This document shows positions 1 to 7,185 of a stretch of 33,304 nucleotides of DNA, piece by piece. The DNA comes from Rhodospirillaceae bacterium. Its GTDB lineage: Bacteria > Pseudomonadota > Alphaproteobacteria > UBA2966. The notes beneath the pieces are model-generated. The model made no database searches and had not been told where the DNA came from. It saw only the letters and a program-made list of their open reading frames with translations. The translations under genes were made by a program, and so were the position numbers. How positions within the stretch are numbered: the stretch's first letter is position 1; each line of letters opens with the position of its first letter. The stretch spans positions 1 to 33,304 of the forward strand of contig NZDS01000234.1 in assembly GCA_002690215.1 (NCBI GenBank), in the 5' to 3' direction.

Positions 1-1
1 C

Positions 2-625
2 ATGCCAACCACTCCATCAACTCCTCAACATATTGATTCTTATAGCATAATCTCCATCTCAGGGCATCGATTAACGAGTTCATCTGGGAAATGGGGGTAC
101 AAGCGCTTTGGTGCCGACCTAACGATCCGGCACGGCCTGCAGCCGACGCCCTTCGGCGATGCCCTGGTGCTTTTGACCGAACGTGGCGTTTGTGGATTCG
201 AATTCGTCGACGGTAGCGACGGCGAGGCTCTGGATGCGGCCCGAGCGGAATGGCCGTTGAGCGAGTTCGTGGCCGATCAAGGCGAGACCGCCACCATCGT
301 CGCTCGGCTGTTTGCGCCTGATCAGGCGCGGCCGGCGCTATTGCTTCGTGGCAGCCGCTTCCAGACCAAGGTTTGGAGCGCGCTGTTGCAATTGCCGGAA
401 GGGCAGACCGTGAGCTATGGCGGGCTTGCCAGCGCCATCGGCGCACCTGGAGCGGCCCGGGCCGTGGGTCAGGCAGTGGCCCACAATCCCTTGGCTTTGC
501 TGGTGCCTTGCCATCGCGTGCTCAAGCAGAATGGTGCCATCGAAGGCTATCGCTGGGGCGACACGCGCAAGCGCGCCCTGCTGGCTTGGGAAGCGGTTCG
601 CAATGAGGAACGCCGCGCAGCCTAA
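2..625 (+). CDS. Methylated-DNA--protein-cysteine methyltransferase, C-terminal half of an Ada-like protein
   Basis: Repairs O6-alkylguanine by moving the alkyl group to an active-site cysteine. The active site PCHRV is clear, near residue 168, and is followed by a GYRWG motif typical of Ada/Ogt proteins. Similarity to the C-terminal half of Ada begins at about residue 33 (YKRFGADLTIRHG) and runs to an Ada-like EERR tail. The first 30 or so codons are visibly AT-richer than the rest and do not resemble Ada. The AraC-type helix-turn-helix that precedes this domain in AraC-Ada fusions is absent from what can be seen. The ATG at base 2 may be a new start, or the gene may continue off the window edge. 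Its stop overlaps the stop of the convergent response regulator by four bases. The methyltransferase call is firm; the start is not. Confidence 0.85.
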   Translation: MPTTPSTPQHIDSYSIISISGHRLTSSSGKWGYKRFGADLTIRHGLQPTPFGDALVLLTERGVCGFEFVDGSDGEALDAARAEWPLSEFVADQGETATIVARLFAPDQARPALLLRGSRFQTKVWSALLQLPEGQTVSYGGLASAIGAPGAARAVGQAVAHNPLALLVPCHRVLKQNGAIEGYRWGDTRKRALLAWEAVRNEERRAA

Positions 626-978
626 GCGACCAGGCGCTCGATCTCGGCGGCGAAAGTCTGGGGATCGACGGGCTTCTCCAGGTAGCCGGCGTCAAGTTCG
701 GCAGCTTGTTGCTTCCAGTGATCGGCGGTGCGGGCGGAAACCATGACAATCTTGACGTTTTCGGTTTCCTTGCGCTGACGCAACTCGCGGCAGAGCTCGA
801 GGCCGTCCACGGCCGCCATCATCAAATCCACCAGCACGCAGTCGGGCCGCTGGACGACAATCTCGGAAAGCGCCAATTCGCCCACCGTGTTTGACGACAC
901 CCGGTGCCCGGCAGCCAGCAGCAGCTTTGCCATCAGGTCGATGATCTGTTGGTCGTCGTCGACAATGTAGATCTTCAT
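622..978 (-). CDS. Single-domain response regulator (CheY/DivK-like)
   Basis: A stand-alone receiver domain of 118 residues with no output domain, expected to relay a phosphoryl signal from a histidine kinase to a partner protein. The key residues are present: the acidic cluster DDD at 7-9, phospho-acceptor D51 in VLVDLMM, the switch serine S81 and K102 in the EKP motif. The start at 978 was chosen because GGAGGGG lies five bases upstream of the ATG and the receiver fold begins immediately (MKIYIVDDD). An in-frame start further upstream would add only an unrelated leader. No histidine kinase is nearby, so the partner is unknown. It is divergent from the deacetylase gene, and the gap between them carries paired TGGCGCCA dyads. 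Confidence 0.88.
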   Translation of the reverse strand: MKIYIVDDDQQIIDLMAKLLLAAGHRVSSNTVGELALSEIVVQRPDCVLVDLMMAAVDGLELCRELRQRKETENVKIVMVSARTADHWKQQAAELDAGYLEKPVDPQTFAAEIERLVA

Positions 979-1020
979 GATATCCCCTCCGCCGAAATCG
1001 CCAGCAACCACTAACTATAT

Positions 1021-1071
1021 TGGCGCAATTTTGGCGCCAGGCAAAACGCCCGGCAATACGGCTGGCGCCAG
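1021..1071. promoter_or_regulatory. Repeated TGGCGC(CA) dyads in a divergent promoter gap
   Basis: The perfect palindrome TGGCGCCA occurs at 1032-1039 and again at 1063-1070, 31 bases apart or close to three helical turns. A half copy, TGGCGCAA, starts at 1021. The sites lie between the divergent response regulator (start 978) and deacetylase (start 1120). Spacing and position suggest a dimeric regulator, but no binding protein can be named from the sequence. Confidence 0.4.
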
Positions 1072-1119
1072 CCCCGGCGGCGGGGCTATCCTCGTGAGCG
1101 TCAAGGCAAGGAGAAAACC

Positions 1120-1944
1120 ATGCCACTGACTCCGCAAGGCTTCCCGGTCATGCTCAGCTTCGACCTCGACGCCGAGACCATGTGGACGGCCCGCGACGCC
1201 CAGAATGCCGAGCGCCCCATCGTCATGTCGCAGGGCGCCTATGGCTGGAAAACAGGCACGCCTCGGGTGCTCGACCTGCTCGATCGTTACGCCATCAAAT
1301 CCACCTTCTTCATCCCCGGCTTAGTCATCCAGGAACACCAGTCACTAGCCGAGGAGATCCTGGCGCGCGGCCACGAAATCGCCCACCACAGTTGGTCGCA
1401 CCGTTGGATCGTCAACCTCTCACCGGCCGAAGAGCGCGAGGAAATGGCGACGGGCTACGAGATCATCGAACGGGTGACGGGTCGGCCACCCGCCGGTTAC
1501 CGCTCGCCGGCCGCAGAATTCAGTCCCATCACCATGGGCTTGTTGCAAGAGTTCGGGTTTTCATATTCGTCGAACTATTTCGACTGCGATGAGCCTTATT
1601 TGCACGTCGTCGATGGCAAACAAACCGATCTTGTCGAATTTCCCTTCGCCTGGGTGCTCGACGATGCCCCTTTCTTCCAATACTCCATCACGCTACCCGG
1701 CCGCACCATGCAGGCACCCTCGGCGGTACTGGAGGCTTGGAAGGCGGAATTCGATATGATTTACGCCGAAGAAGGAGCCTTCAGCCTGGCCATGCACCCG
1801 CAAATCATCGGTCGGCCTTCGCGGTTGGTGGTTCTCGAGGCCCTGATCGAACACATTTCGGCACAACCCAACGTCTGGTTCGCGCGTTGCGACGAGGTGG
1901 CGGCGGCGGTGCGGCCGATACTGCGGGCCGGATCCGCAACGTGA
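1120..1944 (+). CDS. Polysaccharide deacetylase family protein (NodB homology domain)
   Basis: A 274-residue protein of the carbohydrate esterase 4 / NodB fold, whose members hydrolyse N-acyl or related amide bonds with a metal ion. Motif 1 is FDLDAE, with D15 and D17. Motif 2 is HHSWSH, where H90 and H94 would bind metal. An RSPAAEF segment near residue 128 matches motif 3. There is no signal peptide or membrane anchor, which fits the cytosolic members such as Helicobacter PgdA-like proteins and PuuE-type allantoinases better than secreted chitin or peptidoglycan deacetylases. AAGGAG lies six bases before the ATG. The substrate cannot be told from sequence. A short SDR fossil begins directly after its stop codon. 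Confidence 0.85.
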   Translation: MPLTPQGFPVMLSFDLDAETMWTARDAQNAERPIVMSQGAYGWKTGTPRVLDLLDRYAIKSTFFIPGLVIQEHQSLAEEILARGHEIAHHSWSHRWIVNLSPAEEREEMATGYEIIERVTGRPPAGYRSPAAEFSPITMGLLQEFGFSYSSNYFDCDEPYLHVVDGKQTDLVEFPFAWVLDDAPFFQYSITLPGRTMQAPSAVLEAWKAEFDMIYAEEGAFSLAMHPQIIGRPSRLVVLEALIEHISAQPNVWFARCDEVAAAVRPILRAGSAT

Positions 1945-1946
1945 GG

Positions 1947-2042
1947 CGGGCTGGTCTCCCTCCCCTGCCCGATCGTTCGGCCTATTGCGCCGCCAAGGTC
2001 TTGGCGCTCGAACTGGCAGCCGCAATCAGGGTAACACGATGA
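1947..2042 (+). pseudogene. Fossil of a short-chain dehydrogenase (active-site region only)
   Basis: In the frame starting at 1947 the translation gives AGLPPLPDRSAYCAAK, then VLALELAAAIRV, and stops at 2040-2042. In intact SDR enzymes the order is an AGLxGLPDRSAYCAAK segment with the catalytic YxxxK, a short helix, LALELA, and then IRVNAVAPG. The fossil has all three blocks, with the roughly ten residues after the lysine deleted and everything after IRV missing. No SDR sequence is seen upstream inside the deacetylase gene. The stop codon forms an ATGA overlap with the amidase start. This is read by eye from a 90-base stretch, so chance resemblance is possible but unlikely given three motifs in the right order. 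Confidence 0.5.
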
Positions 2043-3457
2043 ACGACCTGCTTTTTCGCTCCGTAACCGACCTTTGCGCCGCTATTCGTGGCAAGGAACT
2101 CTCGCCTGTCGAATTGATGGAAGCGGTGCTGACCAACCTTGAGGAAAGCCAATCCAGCATCAATGCCTTCATCACGGTAACCGAGACGGCAGCCCGTAGC
2201 GCCGCCGCAGCGGCCGAACAGGCGGTGATGGACGGGGCCGACCTGGGGCCACTGCATGGGGTGCCCTTCGCGGTCAAGGATCTGACCTACACCAAGGGTG
2301 TGCGCACCACCATGGGTTCCTACCTGCACGACACCTTCATTCCCACCGAGGACGCCGTACCGGTGGCCCGCCTCAAGGCTGCCGGGGCCATCCTCATCGG
2401 CAAGACGACGACGCCCGAATTCGGTCACAAGGCCATGACCGACGGGCCGCTGTTTGGCCGCACCCGCAACCCCTGGGACCGCGGCCGCACCTGTGGCGGC
2501 TCAAGCGGTGGCTCGGCGGCCGCTGTGGCGGCCGGCATCTCGCCGTTGGCGTTGGGCACCGACGGCGGTGGCTCGGTGCGCATTCCGGCCGCCTGTTGCG
2601 GCATCGTCGGGCTCAAGCCGACATTGGGCCGCATCCCCCATATCCACGCCCCCGACGCCTTCGGCAACAACTCCTACATCGGCCCCATGTGCCGCAACGT
2701 AACCGACACCCGCTTGACGTTCGACATTATCAGCGGCCCCGACCGGCGCGATCCCTATGCCCTTGCCGCGCCTCCCGAAAACCCGCCACTGGAAAGCCTG
2801 ACCGGCCAGCGCCTGGCCTGGCTGGCCCAGGCCGGCCCCGCCCTAGACCCCGAGGTAGCGGCGATGTGCCGGGAAACGATCGATATGCTGGCCGGAATGG
2901 GCGCCGAAGTGAGCGAGATCGAGGAGGACTTCGCCGCCCTCGAGGCGGATTACCTGACCGTCATGCGGGCCGGCTTCGCTGCCCGCCTGGGCCACCACCT
3001 ACCAGAGATGGAAGGCCGTCTGGATCGCTCGCTGGTCGATACCATCCGCCGCGGCCAAACCCTGAATGCCGCCGACCTGGCCGCCGCCCAAATCCGGCGT
3101 AGCGAGCTTTTTCGTCACATTCAGGAGCGATTCGCGACCTGTGACTTCATTTTGTCGCCAACCCTCAGCGCGCCAGCCTTGGCGATCGATCAGGATGCTC
3201 TGGGCGGCCTGACCATCGCCGGCATCGAAGTGGCCCCGGGCAGCATCCGCGCCGGCTGGTATCCCTATACCTACCCCTTCAACCTCAGCGGCCATCCGGC
3301 AATCAGCATTCCCTGCGGTTTCAGTACGAACGGTCTGCCAGTTGGCTTGCAGATCGTCGGTCCCTGGCATGCCGACCACCAAGTGCTGGAACTGGCGGCA
3401 TTGATCGAAACCGCCCGCCCCTGGGGCCATCGTCGCCCTGGAGAGACAATGCATTAA
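2039..3457 (+). CDS. Amidase (amidase signature family)
   Basis: A 472-residue amidase-signature enzyme that hydrolyses an amide bond with a Ser-cisSer-Lys triad. The catalytic lysine is K80 in FAVKD. The glycine/serine-rich block GGSSGGS at 153-159 supplies the bridging serine S155. The nucleophile is S179 in GTDGGGSVR, and the 24-residue spacing from S155 matches known family members. Relatives include GatA, but no gatB or gatC is nearby, so a free-standing amidase acting on small amides is more likely. The ATG at 2039 starts the typical N-terminal helix. An upstream in-frame TTG at 1985 would add 18 residues that read through the SDR fossil, so it was rejected. The ribosome binding site is weak. 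The substrate is unknown. Confidence 0.88.
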   Translation: MNDLLFRSVTDLCAAIRGKELSPVELMEAVLTNLEESQSSINAFITVTETAARSAAAAAEQAVMDGADLGPLHGVPFAVKDLTYTKGVRTTMGSYLHDTFIPTEDAVPVARLKAAGAILIGKTTTPEFGHKAMTDGPLFGRTRNPWDRGRTCGGSSGGSAAAVAAGISPLALGTDGGGSVRIPAACCGIVGLKPTLGRIPHIHAPDAFGNNSYIGPMCRNVTDTRLTFDIISGPDRRDPYALAAPPENPPLESLTGQRLAWLAQAGPALDPEVAAMCRETIDMLAGMGAEVSEIEEDFAALEADYLTVMRAGFAARLGHHLPEMEGRLDRSLVDTIRRGQTLNAADLAAAQIRRSELFRHIQERFATCDFILSPTLSAPALAIDQDALGGLTIAGIEVAPGSIRAGWYPYTYPFNLSGHPAISIPCGFSTNGLPVGLQIVGPWHADHQVLELAALIETARPWGHRRPGETMH

Positions 3458-3514
3458 TATTGTAATATCAATAGATTATGTGTTATTTTTAAATATAAAC
3501 ATGAGCTGAACTCC

Positions 3515-4651
3515 ATGAACCTCGATAAACTCCCGACACCCTCGTTGATTCTCGATCGGAATTGCCTGCAACGTAACACCGAAGCCATGACGGCACGCCT
3601 GAAGAAGCACGATGTGGCGTTGCGACCGCACATGAAAACGGCCAAGTCGATCGAAGTGGCACGCCTGGCGTTGGCCGGCAATTTTGGCGGAATCACCGTC
3701 TCAACCCTCGAAGAGGCCCGGTATTTTGCCCGTAATGGCATCACCGACATCGTTTACGGCGTCGGCATCGTACCGGCAAAACTCGATTTTCTCGCCGAAA
3801 TTCAGGGTAAAGTCGGAGAAAATGCACTGTTTTCGGTGATTCTCGACAATCCCGGGGTAGCCCGAGATGTCGCCGCCCGAGCCCAGGCGCTGGGCAGCAG
3901 CTTCGAGGTGCTAATCGAACTTGATTGCGGCGGCGACCGGGCTGGTGTTCCGGTCGGCGATGCCGAACGCCTGCTGGCCGTGGCCGCCGGCCTGCAGCAA
4001 GGCGGCGGCGTTGCCCTGAAGGGCGTGATGACCCATGCCGGCCACAGCTACCACTGCCACGGTAAAGCCGAAATCGAAAGTGTAGCTGAACAGGAACGCG
4101 CCGGCCTGGTCTGGGCCGCCGATTGCCTGGGCGCGGCCGGCCTGCCCTGCGACGTGGTCAGCGGCGGCTCGACCCCCACCGCGGTATTTGCCAAGAACCT
4201 CGATGGCGTCAGCGAAATGCGGCCCGGCGTCTATATGTTCGGCGACGTCATGCAGCAAGAGATCGGCACCTGCAGCGGCGAAGACATCGTCGTCACCGTC
4301 TTGGCCAGCGTTATCGGCCGCGGCGGCCGCAGCGGTAACGAACACATTCTGCTCGATGCCGGGGCGCTGGCGCTCTCGAAGGACCGTGGCGCCGACGAAT
4401 TCAGTCCTATAGCCGGATTTGGCTTGGTTTTCGACGTCGAAAACCGGTCGTTCCAAGGCCTATCGGTGAGCGATGCCCATCAAGAGCATGGCCTCGCAAC
4501 GGGCCCCAGCCTGCCGGCCCTGGAGATCGGCGAGCGGGTGCGCATTCGACCCATCCACTCCTGCCTGACGACGGCTATGTACCAGCGCTATCACGTGGTC
4601 GAGGGCGGGCGACAGGTTGTCGCTGTCTGGGAGAGGACTGGCGGTTGGTAA
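3515..4651 (+). CDS. D-serine dehydratase-like / D-threonine aldolase family PLP enzyme
   Basis: A 378-residue fold-type III PLP enzyme with an alanine-racemase-like barrel. K41 in RPHMKTAKS is the expected PLP-binding lysine. Near the C-terminus H348-S-C350 matches the His/Cys zinc pair of eukaryotic-type D-serine dehydratase (DSD1), rather than the His/Asp pair of D-threonine aldolase. Likely activity is zinc-dependent removal of water and ammonia from a D-3-hydroxy amino acid such as D-serine or D-threo-3-hydroxyaspartate. The exact substrate is not decided by the sequence. It follows the amidase after a short AT-rich gap (3458-3514) with no strong ribosome binding site. A second, divergent member of the family lies at 31681-32781. 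An AT-rich hairpin with a T-run follows its stop. Confidence 0.82.
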   Translation: MNLDKLPTPSLILDRNCLQRNTEAMTARLKKHDVALRPHMKTAKSIEVARLALAGNFGGITVSTLEEARYFARNGITDIVYGVGIVPAKLDFLAEIQGKVGENALFSVILDNPGVARDVAARAQALGSSFEVLIELDCGGDRAGVPVGDAERLLAVAAGLQQGGGVALKGVMTHAGHSYHCHGKAEIESVAEQERAGLVWAADCLGAAGLPCDVVSGGSTPTAVFAKNLDGVSEMRPGVYMFGDVMQQEIGTCSGEDIVVTVLASVIGRGGRSGNEHILLDAGALALSKDRGADEFSPIAGFGLVFDVENRSFQGLSVSDAHQEHGLATGPSLPALEIGERVRIRPIHSCLTTAMYQRYHVVEGGRQVVAVWERTGGW

Positions 4652-4658
4652 TATTATC

Positions 4659-4889
4659 GAACGATCGACCGTAAATAACTGACAAATCAGGATATTTCTG
4701 TTTTTTTTCGACCGATCGGTCGTCCCCTATATGCAGGAAACTCACGAACGAGCGTTCAAGTCAAAGTCACATCCCCAGTGTTCAGGAAATATGCGAACGT
4801 ACGTTCAAGGAACGGTCGCAATAAGCGTGCGCCTCTGTCCCCAATTTTCAAAAAACTACGAACGAGCGTTCGAGTCACTATCACAGTGA
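4659..4889. promoter_or_regulatory. Array of 12-bp palindromic operator-like sites between two convergent genes
   Basis: Sites of form GANCG-NN-CGNTC occur at 4659-4670 (GAACGATCGACC, one arm changed), 4710-4721 (GACCGATCGGTC, perfect), 4746-4757 (GAACGAGCGTTC), 4795-4806 (GAACGTACGTTC, perfect) and 4860-4871 (GAACGAGCGTTC). A half copy sits at 4810-4821. The copies at 4746 and 4860 lie in a longer direct repeat of about 28 bases, starting at 4744 and 4858. A TCACT/AGTGA dyad at 4875-4889 overlaps the stop of the next gene. The sites resemble operators of TetR-family repressors. Both flanking genes end here, so no promoter is expected and no TetR gene is in the window. No credible gene is seen in 4652-4880. 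Confidence 0.55.
4673..4708 (+). terminator. Probable rho-independent terminator after the PLP enzyme gene
   Basis: Arms AAATA (4673-4677) and CTGA (4679-4682) pair with TCAG (4687-4690) and TATTT (4693-4697) around a CAAA loop. Eight Ts follow at 4701-4708. The stem is AT-rich and interrupted, so it may be weak. Confidence 0.45.
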
Positions 4890-5645
4890 CAGGCTCATGC
4901 CGTCGTCGACAAGAACAACACTACCGGTCATGTAATCCCCTGCCGCCGAAGCCATCAACAACAACATGCCGTCCAAATCCTGAGGCTTGCCCAACCGGCG
5001 ACGGGGAAAGCCCGCTACCATCTTCTGGCCGTGTTCGCTGGCAAAGAACTCGGTATTCATCTCGGTCTCGACGTAGCCCGGCGCGAGGGCGTTGACGCGA
5101 ATGCCGTAGCGCGCCCACTCCAGCGCCATGACCTTGGTCATATGGGCTACTGCGGCCTTCGAAATGCAGTAGGTCGACAGCCCCTTGAGGGGCCGGATCG
5201 CAGCCATCGAAGCGATGTTGATGATGGAACCGCCGCGGCCGTGCTTGATCATGCGCTTGGCACACTCCTGAGCCACCATGAAGACGCCCTTGGTGTTGGT
5301 GTCGAGCACCCGGTCGTAGTCCTCTTCAGTCATCTCGATGATCAACTTGGTAACCTCGACGCCGGCGTTGTTGACGACAACCGAAAGCGCCCCCAATTCG
5401 GTTTCCGCGGCATCGACCGTGGCATGCACGCTGGCGACGTCGGTGACATCGAGGGCGAAGGCCATGGCGCGACCGTCGAACTCCTCGATTTCCGCGACCA
5501 GCGCCGCCAGTTTGTCGGCGCGACGTGCACAAACCGCTACGCGGGCGCCGCTGCGCGCCAGAGTCAGCGCAAAATGCCGGCCCAGGCCGCTGGAAGCCCC
5601 GGTCACCAGGGCCGTTACGCCCTCGAGCGCAAAGGGTTCGGTCAC
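4881..5645 (-). CDS. Short-chain dehydrogenase/reductase (SDR)
   Basis: A 254-residue classical SDR, expected to be an NAD(P)-dependent oxidoreductase of an alcohol or ketone. It has the cofactor motif TGASSGLG (15-22), NNAG (92-95), and the catalytic residues N117, S146, Y159 and K163. The C-terminal half carries the usual PGYVETEMN and GSVVLVDDG segments. The start is a GTG at 5645 with a perfect GGAGGT ribosome binding site five bases upstream. It converges on the PLP enzyme gene across the palindrome array and is divergent from the REC-REC-GGDEF gene. The substrate is not predictable. Its 3' end is the nearest coding sequence to the operator-like array. Confidence 0.9.
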   Translation of the reverse strand: MTEPFALEGVTALVTGASSGLGRHFALTLARSGARVAVCARRADKLAALVAEIEEFDGRAMAFALDVTDVASVHATVDAAETELGALSVVVNNAGVEVTKLIIEMTEEDYDRVLDTNTKGVFMVAQECAKRMIKHGRGGSIINIASMAAIRPLKGLSTYCISKAAVAHMTKVMALEWARYGIRVNALAPGYVETEMNTEFFASEHGQKMVAGFPRRRLGKPQDLDGMLLLMASAAGDYMTGSVVLVDDGMSLSL

Positions 5646-5827
5646 TACAAACCTCCGTTATCTACTGGATCAGAGACCTTAGAGCATAATCCATGGCAAG
5701 GAAATCGGGCGTTGATGGGGTCAATAGGGGGTGAGAAGTCAGTTGACATGCGGGGCGGCAGCCGCAGATTATCGAATAGCGCAGGTGGCGAACACTTGGC
5801 GCGTCGAGCGCAAATTGCAGTGATTTC
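5646..5827. other. Divergent intergenic region, promoters for both neighbours expected
   Basis: This 182-base gap separates the SDR gene and the REC-REC-GGDEF gene, which point away from each other, so both promoters should lie here. Only the GGAGGT of the SDR can be pointed to. No clear operator or gene was seen. Confidence 0.4.
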
Positions 5828-7162
5828 ATGCCCAGCTATTCGGCCCGGGTTCTAGTCTACGATACCGATCCCGAACACCCTCATGATCTTCCCGCAAAGC
5901 TTGAACAGCAGAATTATTTTTGCATACAGGTGGAGAACGAAACGGACGCCGTCGACGCCGTCATCAACGCTCATCCCGACGTGGTCATCGTCAACACCGT
6001 GCCTGCCGACAGCGCCTGGAGCGAGCTCTCCGATGCCGTGCACACGACATGGCGCGACCGCCAGGCACCGGTAATTCTGATCGGCGATACAGCCGGAATC
6101 GAACAAAAGGTCGAGAGCTTCCGCAGCAAAGTGGCCGACTATTTGCCGGCCAATTTCCACGATACACAGCTTTTTGCCCGTCTCCAGGCCTTGTTGCGCA
6201 TCAACACCATGCACGAGGAACTGCTCAGACGCATCTTCACGGTCGAAAAATACGGCGTCAAGGACATCGAGGCGGTATCGCCCGAGGTCGAGGTCGACGA
6301 CGCCCGTGTGGTGCTGCTGGGCCGAGACGCGGCTGAGCTTGACACGCTGGAAGCGGCGCTGAGCGACGAGCGCGTGGTGGCCCGCCTCGACGACCCCTTC
6401 GCCGCGATGGAAGCGCTGACCGAGAAGAATGTCGACGGCCTGATCGTGGCCACCCGGGGCGACGACCAGGAATTCTTCGGCTTCTGCACCGATGTGCGCC
6501 ACAATTCGCGTCTCTTTAATTTGCCCATCCTGGTCATCGTCGACGAGGGCGTGTTCGAGGCCGACGAAATGCAGTTGGCCCGCGGCGCCACCGAACCGAT
6601 CCAGCGGCCGATCATGGCAGACGACCTCAAGACCCGGCTGGAGTTGCTGATCATCCAGCAGCGCTACCGCTTTGCCGTGCGCAAGGTCTTCATGCAGTCG
6701 CTTCGCCCGGTCAACAGCGACGGCCTCACCGGCCTCTATAGCCACGGCTTCCTGCACGAGCACTTGGCCAGCCAAGTCGCCGATGCCGAGCAATGGCAAA
6801 AGCATCTTGCCGTGGGATTTTTCGATATCGACCTCTTTGGCGACGTCAACGCCGAGTTCGGCTATGTGGCCGGCGATTTGCTACTGCGCCAGATCGGCAC
6901 GATGATTTCGGGTCTGTTACGGGCCGAAGATCTGTCGGCGCGCTACGCCGGCGGCTCCTTCGTGGTGGTGCTACCGGAAACGCCGCTGCAGGTGGCCGAA
7001 ATCGCCTTGCAGCGCATTGCTTCGGTGGTGCGCTTTACCGAATTGGCCATCGCCGATGCCGTGAAGCCTATCAGCGTGGGGCTTTCCGTGGGTGTCACCG
7101 CCTTCGAGGCCGGCGACGATGCCGAAAGCCTGATCGCCCGCGCCCGCGAGGCCATGCAGTAA
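5828..7162 (+). CDS. PleD/PopA-like REC-REC-GGDEF protein with degenerate catalytic and receiver sites
   Basis: A 444-residue protein with two receiver-like domains (about 7-125 and 159-275) and a C-terminal GGDEF-type domain (about 290-444), the PleD architecture. The cyclase signature GGDEF reads AGGSF at 374-378, so the catalytic acidic residue is gone. D333, D335, N341 and D350 of the fold remain. The inhibitory-site motif RxxD is kept (R365 to D368, five residues before the signature). The phospho-acceptor aspartate is N56 in the first receiver and A208 in the second, and the usual KP lysine of the first is lost (DYLP). It is therefore probably a c-di-GMP-binding scaffold rather than a cyclase, as described for Caulobacter PopA, although orthology is not shown. 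It is followed 23 bases later by the frnE-like gene. Confidence 0.85.
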   Translation: MPSYSARVLVYDTDPEHPHDLPAKLEQQNYFCIQVENETDAVDAVINAHPDVVIVNTVPADSAWSELSDAVHTTWRDRQAPVILIGDTAGIEQKVESFRSKVADYLPANFHDTQLFARLQALLRINTMHEELLRRIFTVEKYGVKDIEAVSPEVEVDDARVVLLGRDAAELDTLEAALSDERVVARLDDPFAAMEALTEKNVDGLIVATRGDDQEFFGFCTDVRHNSRLFNLPILVIVDEGVFEADEMQLARGATEPIQRPIMADDLKTRLELLIIQQRYRFAVRKVFMQSLRPVNSDGLTGLYSHGFLHEHLASQVADAEQWQKHLAVGFFDIDLFGDVNAEFGYVAGDLLLRQIGTMISGLLRAEDLSARYAGGSFVVVLPETPLQVAEIALQRIASVVRFTELAIADAVKPISVGLSVGVTAFEAGDDAESLIARAREAMQ

Positions 7163-7185
7163 GCGAGAAAGGTTCGGAGCCGACC

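Noticed and set aside
4778-5095. A plus-strand frame running from the palindrome array into the SDR gene
   Set aside because: It is Arg-rich, crosses the SDR in antisense and has no family match; it exists because the operator-like repeats lack stops in that frame.
5852-6805. A 317-codon minus-strand frame opposite the REC-REC-GGDEF gene
   Set aside because: The sense gene is complete with recognisable domains; the antisense product has none.
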